Positions 39,123-53,408 of a stretch of DNA of 62,916 nt are shown one piece after another (the stretch's first letter is position 1; the number at the start of each line of letters is the position of its first letter). Under the pieces are notes generated by a model. It saw only the letters and a program-made list of their open reading frames with translations. It did not search any database and was not told the origin of the DNA. Position numbers and translations under genes: made by a program. The DNA is from Bdellovibrionales bacterium (GTDB lineage Bacteria; Bdellovibrionota; UBA1018; JADZFF01), in NCBI GenBank assembly GCA_020850015.1, contig JADZFF010000139.1, positions 1-62,916 of the forward strand, given 5' to 3'.

Positions 39123-41679
39123 GCCCGGGGCCGCGCCCCCGCTCCCAGACGAGGCCATCGTCGTCACGGGCGCCCGAGTTCACAACCTGAAGAACATCAG
39201 TGTCACCATACCAAGGAACGCTCTGACGGTAATCACTGGCCCCTCGGGATCAGGGAAGTCCTCTCTTGCCTTCGACACCATCTATGCCGAGGGCCAGCGT
39301 CGCTATATCGAGAGTCTTTCTGTTTATGCCCGGCAGTTCATAGATCAGCTAGAAAAACCCGCGGTTGAGTCCGTCACAGGATTGAGCCCCTCGATCTCCA
39401 TTGATCAGAAAACGACCAGCTACAACCCGAGATCCACCGTCGGGACGGTGACCGAGGTGTACGACTATCTCCGTCTTCTTTTTTCTCGGGTCGCGAAGCC
39501 ATTTTGCTGGAATTGCAATCGCCCGATCGAGTCGCAGTCTCATCAGCAGATCGTGGATCGTCTCCTCTGCCTACCCAGCGAGACACGCATCTCGCTGCTT
39601 GCCCCAATCGTGCGCGGCAGGAAGGGGGAATACCAGAGCGTGCTTTTGCAGCTTCGGCAACGGGGCTTCGTGCGCGCACGCGTGGATGGTGAGGTCTTCG
39701 ATCTTTCAGATGAGATTGTTTTGGATCGCAACAAGAAGCACGACATCGAAGTCTATGTCGATCGGCTCGTCATCAAAGATTCCCCTGACACGCTAGCTCC
39801 GCGCCTGAGCGAGTCCGTGGAGCTCGCCCTGAAGCTAGGGGAGGGGCAGATGCTCCTGGAGTCCGTCGAGAAGGGGCGCGCAGCCCAGGAGGTTCTGCTT
39901 TCTGAAAAGTTTGCGTGCAGTCATTGCGATATCAGCTACCCCGAGCCCGAGCCCCGGGCATTTTCGTTCAACAGTCCGGCCGGCGCCTGCCCAGCCTGTG
40001 ATGGGCTCGGCAGTGAACCGATCGAGCCATTGGCCGAGGATCATCCAGAGGCGGTCGCAAAGCCGCCCGTTCCCTGCCCGGCCTGCTTGGGCGCTCGTCT
40101 CCGGCGGGAGAGCCTTTCCTATCGATTGAACGGAATGAATATCGCGCAGGTGTCCGCTTTGAATATCGCGGAGCTGCGCGCGTTTCTCGCGGGGGTCACG
40201 CTCGAGGACCGACAGGCCGTCATCGCCCGCAGAATTCTGAAGGAGATCATAGATCGGCTTGCTTTCATGGATCGCGTGGGTGTCGGATATCTGAGCCTGG
40301 ATCGACCTGCGCTCACCCTTTCGGGCGGCGAAAGCCAGAGAATTCGCCTGGCAACTCAGATTGGCAGCGCCCTGGTCGGCGTGATTTATGTGCTGGATGA
40401 GCCGAGCATTGGGTTGCACCCCCGCGATCACAGCCGCCTGATCGACACCCTCCTGGAACTTCGGGACATGGGAAACACCGTTCTTGTGGTCGAGCACGAC
40501 CGGGAGACCATGGAGCGAGCGGACTGGATCGTGGACCTCGGCCCCGGTGCTGGCCATCGGGGCGGTGAAGTAATCGCCGCTGGGACGGTGGAACACGTCA
40601 CCCGAGGGGGGGCGGGTGTTACCAGTCAATACCTTGCGGGGCGCTCAGCGCTTCCCAGGAATCCCGCCGGGAGGCGCCGTCCTGTGGGGCCGAATCTCCG
40701 GATTGAGGGCGCGCACCGAAACAACCTTAAGGATGTCTCCGTCGATTTCCCCCTGGGCGTATTTACGTGCGTTACCGGCGTCTCTGGGAGCGGCAAAAGT
40801 ACGTTGATCGTCGACACTCTTTATCCTGCGCTGAAGAGCGCCGTTTACGGTGTTGATCCTGGCGACCTCAAAGTGGGAGAAATCCGCGGCGCCGAAAACA
40901 TCGATAAGGTCGTGGATATCGATCAATCGCCGATCGGCCGAACTCCACGATCCAATCCGGCCACGTATACGGACATCTATGGGCTAATTCGCGATCTCTA
41001 TTCTAGTCTCCCGGAATCGCAGGTCAGAGGTTACAAGCCCGGCCGATTTTCGTTCAATGTTTCGGGCGGGCGTTGCGAAGACTGCGAGGGCGGGGGCAGC
41101 AAGAGGGTGGAGATGCACTTTCTTGCCGACGTTTATGTAACTTGTGACTCTTGCAGAGGTCGAAGGTACAACCGAGAGACTCTGGAGATCCTTTATAAGG
41201 GCAAGAACGTCGCCGACGTTCTTGAGATGACCGCTGAAGAAGCGGCGGCCTTCTTCTCTGCCGTACCCGTCTTGAATGAACGCCTCCGCGTCCTTTGCGA
41301 GGTGGGGCTCGGGTATATCCACTTAGGTCAGAGTTCCACCACCCTCTCTGGTGGCGAAGCGCAGCGGATTAAGCTTTCTCGGGAGCTTTCCCGCCGGAGC
41401 ACGGGAAAGAGTGTCTTCATTTTGGATGAGCCTTCGACGGGCCTTCACTTCGACGACATTCGAAAACTCGTTGCGATCCTTCAGCAGCTCGTCTCCCAGG
41501 GGAACACCGTGATCGTGATTGAGCACAATCTCGACATTGTCGCTGCGGCAGACCATGTGATCGACATGGGTCCAGAAGGCGGGAACGCCGGGGGATACGT
41601 GGTCGCTCAAGGCACTCCGGAACAGATTGCCGCGGCGCCCTCGAGCCATACGGCACGTTTTTTAAAGCCATACCTGTAG
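39106..41679 (+). CDS. uvrA: UvrA, excinuclease ABC subunit A, compact form
   Basis: The 857-residue DNA damage sensor has two ABC ATPase halves. The first has Walker [15 protein letters not shown] (about 45) and signature [14 protein letters not shown] (about 405). The second has Walker [15 protein letters not shown] (about 558) and signature [14 protein letters not shown] (about 747). Zinc fingers are seen at CSHC...CPAC and at CEDCEGGG...CDSC. Between CDGLG and [10 protein letters not shown] only about 21 residues remain where E. coli UvrA has about 119, so one insertion subdomain is missing. I use ATG 39106; the longer frame lies within algC. Confidence 0.96.
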   Translation: MHPSSEPGAAPPLPDEAIVVTGARVHNLKNISVTIPRNALTVITGPSGSGKSSLAFDTIYAEGQRRYIESLSVYARQFIDQLEKPAVESVTGLSPSISIDQKTTSYNPRSTVGTVTEVYDYLRLLFSRVAKPFCWNCNRPIESQSHQQIVDRLLCLPSETRISLLAPIVRGRKGEYQSVLLQLRQRGFVRARVDGEVFDLSDEIVLDRNKKHDIEVYVDRLVIKDSPDTLAPRLSESVELALKLGEGQMLLESVEKGRAAQEVLLSEKFACSHCDISYPEPEPRAFSFNSPAGACPACDGLGSEPIEPLAEDHPEAVAKPPVPCPACLGARLRRESLSYRLNGMNIAQVSALNIAELRAFLAGVTLEDRQAVIARRILKEIIDRLAFMDRVGVGYLSLDRPALTLSGGESQRIRLATQIGSALVGVIYVLDEPSIGLHPRDHSRLIDTLLELRDMGNTVLVVEHDRETMERADWIVDLGPGAGHRGGEVIAAGTVEHVTRGGAGVTSQYLAGRSALPRNPAGRRRPVGPNLRIEGAHRNNLKDVSVDFPLGVFTCVTGVSGSGKSTLIVDTLYPALKSAVYGVDPGDLKVGEIRGAENIDKVVDIDQSPIGRTPRSNPATYTDIYGLIRDLYSSLPESQVRGYKPGRFSFNVSGGRCEDCEGGGSKRVEMHFLADVYVTCDSCRGRRYNRETLEILYKGKNVADVLEMTAEEAAAFFSAVPVLNERLRVLCEVGLGYIHLGQSSTTLSGGEAQRIKLSRELSRRSTGKSVFILDEPSTGLHFDDIRKLVAILQQLVSQGNTVIVIEHNLDIVAAADHVIDMGPEGGNAGGYVVAQGTPEQIAAAPSSHTARFLKPYL

Positions 41680-41706
41680 CCGCAAGCGCCTCGGAGAAAC
41701 CCGGCC

Positions 41707-41749
41707 AAAACAGAAAACAAAAGGGCCGGCGGTCTCACACCGCCGGCCC
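41707..41749 (-). terminator. Rho-independent terminator of the atpE transcript
   Basis: A perfect 10-bp stem, GGGCCGGCGG (41723-41732) paired with CCGCCGGCCC (41740-41749), encloses a 7-base loop. On the minus strand it is followed at once by TTTTGTTTTCTGTTTT (41722-41707), a good U-tract. It lies 26 bases past the atpE stop, between the convergent uvrA and atpE genes. In the uvrA direction no U-run follows. Confidence 0.92.
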
Positions 41750-41775
41750 TCGTGCCTTGCTTCCGGAGGCTATGA

Positions 41776-42099
41776 TCAGAAGATGCCTGAAAGCTTCATC
41801 GCGATCAAAAGCCCGTAAATCACGAGCGACTCGATCAGCGCGAGGCCGATGATCATCGGAACGAGAATTTTCGGCTGCGCGGACGGATTGCGAGCAATTC
41901 CGTCCAGGGCGGTCGCCGCGGCCTTACCCTGACCGAGCGCCCCGCCAAAAGCCGACAGGCCAATGGCAAGAGCCGCCGCGATCGCGGTAAGACCGCCGCT
42001 CGAGGCCGCTGCCTCGCCTTCGGCGGCCATGGCCGTGCCAGCGACGAACAAGGGCGCCAGCGCGAGAATCCAACGAGTAGCTTGGGTGAACAGTTTCAT
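41776..42099 (-). CDS. atpE: ATP synthase F0 subunit c with signal peptide and Na+-type ligands
   Basis: The 107-residue precursor has a signal peptide (about 1-26, ending AMAAEG), then the two-helix hairpin that forms the rotor ring. The ion-binding Glu90 lies in ALIESLVIYGL. Gln57 (GQGK), Glu90, Ser91 and Tyr95 match the positions and spacing of the Na+ ligands Gln32, Glu65, Ser66 and Tyr70 of the Ilyobacter ring, but the Thr67 position is Leu92. It is the last gene before the terminator. Confidence 0.95.
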   Translation of the reverse strand: MKLFTQATRWILALAPLFVAGTAMAAEGEAAASSGGLTAIAAALAIGLSAFGGALGQGKAAATALDGIARNPSAQPKILVPMIIGLALIESLVIYGLLIAMKLSGIF

Positions 42100-42124
42100 G
42101 AGTGATTTCGTCCTTTCTCTCTAC

Positions 42125-42847
42125 TTAATGGTCATCATGTGCCGAGGCCAACGAGATGTAGACCATCGTCAACAAGCTGAAAACGAACGCCTGAACAAAG
42201 CAGACGAACAGACCTAGCCCCATGAAGATCAAGGGTACCAGGTAAGGTGCGAGCTCGCTGAAGACTGCAAGGACCATGTGGTCCCCGGTCATGTTTCCAC
42301 GCAAGCGCAGCCCAAGAGATAGCGGCCGGACGACATGCGAAATGAGCTCGATGATGAGCATCAGCGGCGAAAGCCAAAGAACCGGACCAAGAAAGTGCTT
42401 CAGGTAGGAAAGTCCCGAAGCTCTCAGCCCGACGTAATTGTAATAAATGAACACAAAGGTTCCCAGCGCTAGGGTCGTGTTCAGGTTGTCCGTGGGGGGC
42501 AGGAAACCCGGTATCAGCCCTAAGGCGTTCTGGACAAAAATGAACAGGAAGATCGTCCCGATGACCGGGAAGAACCGGGGCGCGTCGTGGTGGCCAAGAA
42601 CGCTTTCAGTCAGGCCGTACGTGCGCTCGGCAACGATTTCGAAGAAATTCAAGTAGCTCAGTTTCGAGTCCGGGATGACGCCCCCATCGGGCGCGCGGGT
42701 GACTCGGGCGAGCTTCAATCTGGCGACCCACATTGTCGCAACGAATAGAAGCGCGACAAAAAGGCTTCCCAGAACCTGGGCCGGCAGCAGATGTCCCACC
42801 ACAGGAATGTGCGAAAGAAGAAAGAAACCGTGTCCTTCAGCAAACAT
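42125..42847 (-). CDS. atpB: ATP synthase F0 subunit a
   Basis: The 240-residue stator channel subunit guides ions to and from the c ring. The essential Arg is in SLGLRLRGNMTGDH (about 176-189). The family landmarks NALGLIPGFLPPTDNLNTTL and FVQAFVFSLLTMVYI are present. I start at ATG 42845-42847 (MFAEGHGF), which overlaps the end of atpI by 11 bases. It is 25 bases upstream of atpE. Confidence 0.96.
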   Translation of the reverse strand: MFAEGHGFFLLSHIPVVGHLLPAQVLGSLFVALLFVATMWVARLKLARVTRAPDGGVIPDSKLSYLNFFEIVAERTYGLTESVLGHHDAPRFFPVIGTIFLFIFVQNALGLIPGFLPPTDNLNTTLALGTFVFIYYNYVGLRASGLSYLKHFLGPVLWLSPLMLIIELISHVVRPLSLGLRLRGNMTGDHMVLAVFSELAPYLVPLIFMGLGLFVCFVQAFVFSLLTMVYISLASAHDDH

Positions 42848-43280
42848 ACTCGGGACTTTCCACCGTCGAAAGCTGCCGACTCCACCACAGTCCGCCCACC
42901 ACGGGCACGACCGCAAAAACACCAAGACCTAGCGCTACTGCTCCCAACGAAGCCGCTTGGGACTGGAACAGCGCCGCCACGAGTAACGAAATCCCACCAA
43001 GTTTCGAGAGGGACCAGATCCCTAACGATTTCAGCGCTGAATGCCGTTTCGAGTCATCCGTTTCTGACACAAAGGTCAAGAGCGAGGCAACTACTTTCAG
43101 GAGCAAGAACAGGTTCATCAGGGAAAGCCCCCAGAACAGACCAAACCAACCGACAGGGGCGCCTGCCGATCCCTCTGCGGTTGCGCGCAGAATGAGTCCG
43201 CCGAAAATGAGCCAGACCACGGCCACCCAAAGGTACGGGCGCAGATTGAGCCTTTGTTTGAGGTGTTCGATCCGAACCAC
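42837..43280 (-). CDS. atpI: AtpI-like small membrane protein (ATP synthase subunit I type)
   Basis: The 147-residue (from GTG) protein has four predicted helices (LWVAVVWLIFGGLIL; GWFGLFWGLSLMNLFLLLKVV; ISLLVAALFQ; LGLGVFAVVPVVGGLW). The second helix has the Gly/Asn pattern seen in ATP synthase subunit I. Its place between atpZ and atpB supports this. The family assists c-ring assembly or Mg transport. AAGGGCG is the ribosome binding site. Similarity is weak, so the name is partly from context. Confidence 0.6.
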   Translation of the reverse strand: MVRIEHLKQRLNLRPYLWVAVVWLIFGGLILRATAEGSAGAPVGWFGLFWGLSLMNLFLLLKVVASLLTFVSETDDSKRHSALKSLGIWSLSKLGGISLLVAALFQSQAASLGAVALGLGVFAVVPVVGGLWWSRQLSTVESPEYVC

Positions 43281-43293
43281 TTTCGCCCTTTCC

Positions 43294-43548
43294 CTATGGT
43301 TTCTCGTCCGGCTTCCGCCGTCCGTCCTGCCGCTCCATAGCCCTGAGCACCGCAACGACCCTGATGAGTCCTACGAAAAAACCCCCGCTGCCCGTTACGG
43401 CCGTCAGAGCGAGGGGCCATCCAAAATATCGCCACAGCAGATACCCTACGGCAAAGCCCGCGAGCGTGGCTGCTACCACCTCAAAGGCCACCGTCCCGAG
43501 CAATCCCAGCGCTTTCGCCCAGTCTCCCCGCGAACTCTGGTTTTCCAT
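43294..43548 (-). CDS. atpZ: AtpZ/AtpI-family two-helix protein
   Basis: The 84-residue protein has two hydrophobic helices (GLLGTVAFEVVAATLAGFAVGYLL and LALTAVTGSGGFFVGLIRVVAVL), as in the short F0F1-ATPase accessory proteins encoded ahead of atpB. A strong AGGAG precedes ATG 43546-43548. It begins the F0 group, 36 bases after bamD. The basic C-terminal tail (QDGRRKPDEKP) is cytoplasmic by inference. Confidence 0.7.
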   Translation of the reverse strand: MENQSSRGDWAKALGLLGTVAFEVVAATLAGFAVGYLLWRYFGWPLALTAVTGSGGFFVGLIRVVAVLRAMERQDGRRKPDEKP

Positions 43549-43584
43549 GAAACTCCTGGGACTTAGCACCCACGCCTAGGGGTG

Positions 43585-44433
43585 TCAATTGGGCTTGTCT
43601 GTACCCCGTTGGGCGAGCCGCTCCCGGATCCGGGCCAGTTTGATCTTGATCACGTTTGGAGACGGATAGCTTTCCAGGATCTCTTGGTACTTCCTGTACG
43701 CCGTGTCGAGCTGATCGAGCTCTTCGTAACAGGACGCGATTCCATAGGCGGCGCGTGAACGAAGCGCGCTGCCGGGAAATGTCTTTAGGAATGCCTCGTA
43801 AGCAGCGATCGCCTTTCTGTAGGCGACGGTCTCGTCCACCTGGTTTTCGGTGCCCGAACGGTGCCCACCGCTTGTAAAGTGCGCCAATCCAATCTCAAAT
43901 GCGGCTCGCTCCGCCCAATGGGTCCCTGAAAATTCCCGAGAGATCCGCTCAAAGGTCGCGATGGACTCGGAAAATCGCCATAGGAAGAAATAGGACCTCC
44001 CCACTCGAAAGAGATACCTCGCCCTTTCAGGATCAGCGGGCCTGCGCGTGATCATGGCTTCGTAATGCTTCACTGTCTCCGAGTACTCACCCAACTCTTC
44101 GAACAGGAGGTCCCCCACCTGGCGCTCAACAGCCAGTGTGTCCGCCCCTTCACCCGCAAGACGCACATATTGCTGAAACTTCTCCAACGCGGATCGGTGG
44201 CTCTTGAGAAAGAGCCTTTCCGTCGTAGCCGAGCGAAGAAGTGCCTGAAGGCCTAGGGGCCCATGAGGATCTCTCTTAACCACCTTGTTAAACTCAACGA
44301 CCGCGGCCTGGTAGCGTCCGTCCGCCCATAGCTTCTCGGCCAGGACGTAATGGTTCCTGGCGCTATCCACGCTGCATCCGCTTGCCAGCCCGAGGCCCAG
44401 AAGGAATGCTCCGACCAGTCCGCCCCGGATCAT
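43585..44433 (-). CDS. bamD: BamD-like outer-membrane assembly lipoprotein
   Basis: The 282-residue lipoprotein has lipobox LASGC with the modified Cys at residue 20. It carries about five tetratricopeptide repeats (ARNHYVLAEKLWADGRYQAAV; ERARYLFRVGRSYFFLWRFSES; LRSRAAYGIASCYEELDQLDTA). This is the pattern of BamD/YfiO, part of the beta-barrel assembly machine. It follows gyrA by eight bases on the same strand. Other TPR lipoproteins would look similar, so the assignment is likely rather than certain. Confidence 0.75.
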   Translation of the reverse strand: MIRGGLVGAFLLGLGLASGCSVDSARNHYVLAEKLWADGRYQAAVVEFNKVVKRDPHGPLGLQALLRSATTERLFLKSHRSALEKFQQYVRLAGEGADTLAVERQVGDLLFEELGEYSETVKHYEAMITRRPADPERARYLFRVGRSYFFLWRFSESIATFERISREFSGTHWAERAAFEIGLAHFTSGGHRSGTENQVDETVAYRKAIAAYEAFLKTFPGSALRSRAAYGIASCYEELDQLDTAYRKYQEILESYPSPNVIKIKLARIRERLAQRGTDKPN

Positions 44434-44441
44434 GGCGTAGC

Positions 44442-46961
44442 TCAGGCTGTACCGTTCGAGCCGGGAACATGTCCCGAGGGCGTCGCACCGGGTGTCGCGC
44501 CTGAAGCGACATCTTCCCGATCTTCCGCCAGCAGTTCAAGCGCGACAACTTGTTCCCCGCCCTCTACGTTCATCAGCCTAACGCCTTGGGTATTCCGGCT
44601 CTGTTCCGAGATGCCCCCGACATTCGTTCGGATCATCTGGCCTCCGTCGGAAACCAGCATGACGTCGTCGATCGGCTGAACCTGGGCAGTCGCCACCACA
44701 TGCCCGTTCTTGTCCGCGCATTTCAGCGTGATCACGCCCTTCCCACCACGACTTTGAATGCGGTACTCTGTGATCGGGGTGCGTTTTCCATATCCTTTGT
44801 CGGTCACCGTGAGGATCTCGCTCCCTTGATCCGCCGGATCGAGCACCTCGAGAGCAACCACCCGGTCCGCGGCTTCAAGTGACATCCCCGTCACACCTCG
44901 GGCCGACCGCCCCATCGCCCGCGCGTCCGCCTCCTCGAACCGGATACTCATGCCTTCCTTGGAGCAGAGGAACAGGTGACTCTTGCCGTCTGTAAGCTTG
45001 GCGCCCACCAGCTCGTCTCCCTCGTCGATCGTGATGGCCATGATCCCGTTCGAGCGGACGTTCTTGAACTCACTCAAAGAAGTGCGCTTGATGACCCCGT
45101 GGCGTGTAGCCATCGCCACGAACTCATCCTCTTTGAACTCCCTTACCGGGAGGACGGCCTTGATGCTCTCCCCGGGCTGCAATTGGAGTAGATTCACGAT
45201 CGCCTTGCCCTTGGACGCGCGCGAGGCTTCCGGGATCTTGTACACCTTCAACCAGTAAATCCGGCCCTTGTTGGTGAAGCAAAGCAGATAGCTGAGATTC
45301 GTCGTCCGATATAGCGACTTCACGAAGTCGCCTTCGCCGGTGGCCATGGCCTTGATGCCTTTGCCTCCGCGATGCTGGGATCGGAATTGCCCGATGTCGG
45401 TACGCTTGATGTATCCGTTGTGCGTGATCGTCACGAGAATCTCTTCGTCCGCGATCAGGTCCTCGGCTTCAAACTCCTCGGCTTCGCCCAGCGTGATCTC
45501 CGTGCGACGCGGATCCGCGTAGGTCTTTCGATCCTCGAGCAGCTCCTCGCGAATGATTTTGTAAACGAGAATCTCGCTCCCAAGGATCTTCTTCAAGCCC
45601 TCTATCAGCCTCAGGACTTCTTGATATTCATTAACGATCTTGTCGCGCTCAAGCCCGGTAAGCCTGTGCAGGCGCATGTCTAGAATCGCTTGAGCCTGAA
45701 TCTCCGTAAGTTCAAGGCGGGCCATCAGGGCGACGCGAGCGTCCGCCGGATTGGCGGCTTCGCGAATCAGCTTAATGGTAACGTCGAGATTTTCAACGGC
45801 CTTCTTCAATCCTTCCAAGATATGGGCCCGGGCCTCGGCCTTCTTCAGGTCGAAGGCCGTACGGCGAAGGACTACGTCCTTACGGTGTTCGACGAACGCC
45901 CAAAGAAGCTCCTTTAGATCGAAAATCTTCGGTCGATTCTGATGAATCGCGAGGAGGCTGATCCCGAAGCTCTCCTGAAGCTGTGTAAGCTTATAAAGGC
46001 GGTTCAAGATGACGTTGGAGTTCTCGCCCTTCTTCACCTCGATCACCACGCGCATGCCGGTACGATCGGACTCGTCGCGCAGATCTGAGATCCCTTCGAC
46101 CTTCTTGTCCTTAACCAGATCCGCGACCTTCTCGATCAGCTTCGCCTTGTTAACCTGATAGGGAATCTCCGTGATCACGATCCGCTCGCGATCACCCTTC
46201 ATCGGCTCGATCTCGGCTTTGCCGCGAATAGTGATAACGCCGCGTCCTGTCTTGTAGGCCGCGCGCAAGCTCGAGCCCCCGAACACAGACCCGGCCGTCG
46301 GGAAATCCGGGCCTTTCACGAACTTCAACAGATCATCAACGGAAAGCGTCGGCTCGTCGATGAGGGCGACCGTCGCGTCGATGATCTCGCCGAGGTTGTG
46401 CGGCGGGATGTTCGTGGCCATGCCGACAGCGATTCCCGCGGAGCCATTGACCAGCAGGTTCGGAATTCGCGTCGGAAGAACCAGCGGCTCCTTCAACGTA
46501 TCGTCGTAGTTTGGCCCGAAATCGACGGTCTCCTTCTCGATATCCCGAAGAAGCTCGTCGGTGATCCGAGACATGCGAATTTCCGTGTATCTCATCGCCG
46601 CCGGCGCATCGCCGTCCACGGAACCGAAATTCCCCTGGCCATCGACCAAGGGGTTCCGCAGCGAAAAGTTCTGCGCCATTCGCACGATCGTATCGTAGAC
46701 GGCCGTATCGCCGTGCGGGTGATACTTACCAATGACGTCACCGACTACACGCGCCGATTTCTTGTATGCCTTGTCGTGAGTGTTGCCGAGATCATACATC
46801 GCGTAGAGCACCCTGCGGTGAACCGGCTTGAGGCCGTCGCGGGCATCCGGAAGGGCGCGACCGATGATCACGCTCATCGCGTAGTCGAGATAGGCGCCTC
46901 TCATCTCGTCTTCGATCGAAACGTTTATTACATGCCGATCCGGCGACTGCATATCAGACAT
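44442..46961 (-). CDS. gyrA: DNA gyrase subunit A
   Basis: The 839-residue DNA-cleaving subunit of gyrase. The catalytic Tyr125 is in [10 protein letters not shown]. The quinolone-determining region reads [10 protein letters not shown], with Thr86 and Asp90 at the two classic positions, a natural variant in many bacteria. A GyrA-box (QHRGGKG, in [13 protein letters not shown]) marks the C-terminal DNA-wrapping domain. It is separated from gyrB by fabH, with eight bases between fabH and gyrA. Confidence 0.98.
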   Translation of the reverse strand: MSDMQSPDRHVINVSIEDEMRGAYLDYAMSVIIGRALPDARDGLKPVHRRVLYAMYDLGNTHDKAYKKSARVVGDVIGKYHPHGDTAVYDTIVRMAQNFSLRNPLVDGQGNFGSVDGDAPAAMRYTEIRMSRITDELLRDIEKETVDFGPNYDDTLKEPLVLPTRIPNLLVNGSAGIAVGMATNIPPHNLGEIIDATVALIDEPTLSVDDLLKFVKGPDFPTAGSVFGGSSLRAAYKTGRGVITIRGKAEIEPMKGDRERIVITEIPYQVNKAKLIEKVADLVKDKKVEGISDLRDESDRTGMRVVIEVKKGENSNVILNRLYKLTQLQESFGISLLAIHQNRPKIFDLKELLWAFVEHRKDVVLRRTAFDLKKAEARAHILEGLKKAVENLDVTIKLIREAANPADARVALMARLELTEIQAQAILDMRLHRLTGLERDKIVNEYQEVLRLIEGLKKILGSEILVYKIIREELLEDRKTYADPRRTEITLGEAEEFEAEDLIADEEILVTITHNGYIKRTDIGQFRSQHRGGKGIKAMATGEGDFVKSLYRTTNLSYLLCFTNKGRIYWLKVYKIPEASRASKGKAIVNLLQLQPGESIKAVLPVREFKEDEFVAMATRHGVIKRTSLSEFKNVRSNGIMAITIDEGDELVGAKLTDGKSHLFLCSKEGMSIRFEEADARAMGRSARGVTGMSLEAADRVVALEVLDPADQGSEILTVTDKGYGKRTPITEYRIQSRGGKGVITLKCADKNGHVVATAQVQPIDDVMLVSDGGQMIRTNVGGISEQSRNTQGVRLMNVEGGEQVVALELLAEDREDVASGATPGATPSGHVPGSNGTA

Positions 46962-46969
46962 CGATTACC

Positions 46970-51661
<4,692 letters not shown>

Positions 51662-51673
51662 GGCCGTCCCAGG

Positions 51674-52780
51674 CTAGATGCGCATTGGCATGATGACGTA
51701 TGTGTGATTCCGCTGATCAGCGCCTCGAATCACGCCGGGATTAAGACGGTCCTTGAACGAAAACTCGATCTCTTCGGATCCCACCACAGCAAGACAGTCG
51801 AGCATGTACTTGGCGTTGAACCCGATCGCCATAGATTCACCCTGAACATCGACGTCGAGCTCCTCTACGGCATCGCCCATATCTGGATTGCTGGACGAGA
51901 TCGTCAGCGCATTTGAATCAAAGCTCAATTTCACACCACGGCTTTTCTCGTGGGCTAGCAAACTGACCCGCCGAAGAGCTGCTGTGAGGTCATCGCGACG
52001 GAGGCGTGCTACACGACCGGCGTCCTTGGGAATCACCTGGCGATAATCCGGATACTCACCCTCTATGAGGCGAACAAAGAGGTACGTGTCGCCCTCGTGA
52101 GCGAAGAGGTAGCCACGCTCGAAGGCGAGCGCGATGCTCGCTGAAGCACGGTCGAGAAGCTTCCGCAGCTCCATGAGCCCCTTCTTCGGGATGATCATGC
52201 CACGCTTGAAATCAGGCGCCGCGAGGAAAACCTCTTGGTCGACGAAGGAGAGACGATGGCCATCAGTCGCCGTCATCCTCATCACGTTGCCTTCGAGCTG
52301 CTCGAAAAACACGCCGTTCAGGTGATACCGGGTGGCGTCCGTGGAAACCGCGAAGCCCGTTTTATCAATCATGTCGCGAAGGGCTTCGACGCGCGCCTCA
52401 GAATATTTCTTCTCTTCGAATGATGGGAGAGCGGGATATTCATCGGCCGCGAGACTCACGATATTAAACTTGGACTTGCCAGAGACGATCTCGACCCATT
52501 CGTTGTTCTTGCGCGCAACCTGAACGGGACGGCTGGGGAGCTCCTTGAGAATGTCGAGAAAGTGCTTCGCAGAGAGCGTAATTCGGCCATCTTCTTCCGA
52601 CTCGACAGGAATCGTGATCCTTGTCCCGACCTCGAGGTCAGTGGCGGCAAGCGCGAGACTTCCCTTGCTTACGGTACATAGGACATTGGCTAGAATTTGA
52701 ACCGCGTTCTTCTTCTCAACAACGGATTGGATCCGCTGAATGGCATCCAAGAGAACGTCACGCTCGGCTTTGAAACGCAT
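51674..52780 (-). CDS. dnaN: DNA polymerase III beta subunit (sliding clamp)
   Basis: The 368-residue ring clamp holds the replicative polymerase on DNA. Three similar domains are present. The end NHTYVIMPMRI is the typical C-terminus, and SFEEKKY and MTATDGHRLSFV are family motifs. I use ATG 52778-52780 (MRFKAERD) with AGGGGGA upstream. It begins the leftward operon next to oriC. Confidence 0.97.
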   Translation of the reverse strand: MRFKAERDVLLDAIQRIQSVVEKKNAVQILANVLCTVSKGSLALAATDLEVGTRITIPVESEEDGRITLSAKHFLDILKELPSRPVQVARKNNEWVEIVSGKSKFNIVSLAADEYPALPSFEEKKYSEARVEALRDMIDKTGFAVSTDATRYHLNGVFFEQLEGNVMRMTATDGHRLSFVDQEVFLAAPDFKRGMIIPKKGLMELRKLLDRASASIALAFERGYLFAHEGDTYLFVRLIEGEYPDYRQVIPKDAGRVARLRRDDLTAALRRVSLLAHEKSRGVKLSFDSNALTISSSNPDMGDAVEELDVDVQGESMAIGFNAKYMLDCLAVVGSEEIEFSFKDRLNPGVIRGADQRNHTYVIMPMRI

Positions 52781-53408
52781 AGGTTTGGTATCCCCCTGGG
52801 AGCGACAGTTGAACTTCACCATCTCTCACAAAAAGAAGGTTTATTGAATAGTAGTAGTAGTAGGGTCGGTGAAATTGTGGGTAAGTCTGCAACTCTAGAA
52901 TTTAACAGCGATTGACGCGCGCGCACCGTGTGGACAGTGCGTGGGGATATCTACCTGAAGTTGGGGACAGATCGCATAGTGAGCACGTTCCTGAGACTTG
53001 TCCCCAGAGTTATCCCCAGGCCGATGTGGATAAGTGAAATTCCGAAGAGCGGTACTCAGGTGTAAGGCGTTTCTGAACCGCCATGATCTCTTGTCGATGC
53101 ACTTATCCCCAGATGGTGGAGTGAAGCGGTCTGAAGGGCGGTCGTAGTCTTGGGAAGTCGATGGGGGATATGTGGATGGATTTTGAATCCACATTTGAGT
53201 TCCGCTAGTTAGATTTCGAAAATCCGCGGGAGCTTGGGGATAACTCTGGGGATGAAAGGGAAGTTGTGCGTGCTATCCCCAAGACATCCCCAGGCTTTTC
53301 CCGTGAGTTATCCACCGGAAAGTAATGTCCGACAAAATGGATGACATGCGGACGCGCCAAGGGTTGCGACGCAACGCATAAATAAATAACAACGAAGAAA
53401 ATGAAGAT
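52781..53408. other. Chromosomal replication origin (oriC) between dnaN and dnaA
   Basis: The 628 bases hold no gene but many DnaA boxes. A perfect box is at 53025-53033 (TGTGGATAA, minus). One-mismatch boxes are at 52876-52884 (TGTGGGTAA, minus), 53010-53018 and 53103-53111 (TTATCCCCA), 53235-53243 (TGGGGATAA, minus) and 53308-53316 (TTATCCACC). Two-mismatch copies lie at 52929, 52942, 52998, 53171, 53247 and 53273. AT-rich stretches occur near 52830-52850 and 53378-53406. The location beside dnaA and dnaN fits the standard origin. Confidence 0.9.
52841..52884 (-). promoter_or_regulatory. Origin unwinding element: DnaA box, GC segment and five DnaA-trios
   Basis: Read on the minus strand, a DnaA box TTACCCACA (52884-52876) is followed by a GC-richer spacer and then by five CTA repeats (52863-52849), whose complement is a run of 3'-GAT-5' trios. 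AT-rich DNA follows. This order matches the basal unwinding system described in Bacillus subtilis, where DnaA moves from its box onto trios to open the duplex. It puts the melting site at the dnaN end of oriC. Confidence 0.7.

Noticed and set aside
41723-41749. The strong hairpin as a terminator for uvrA
   Set aside because: On the plus strand the stem is followed by TCGTGCC rather than a T-run; only the minus strand has a U-tract.
52849-52863. TAG repeat as a simple microsatellite
   Set aside because: Its fixed position and orientation next to a DnaA box inside oriC fit the DnaA-trio element better.
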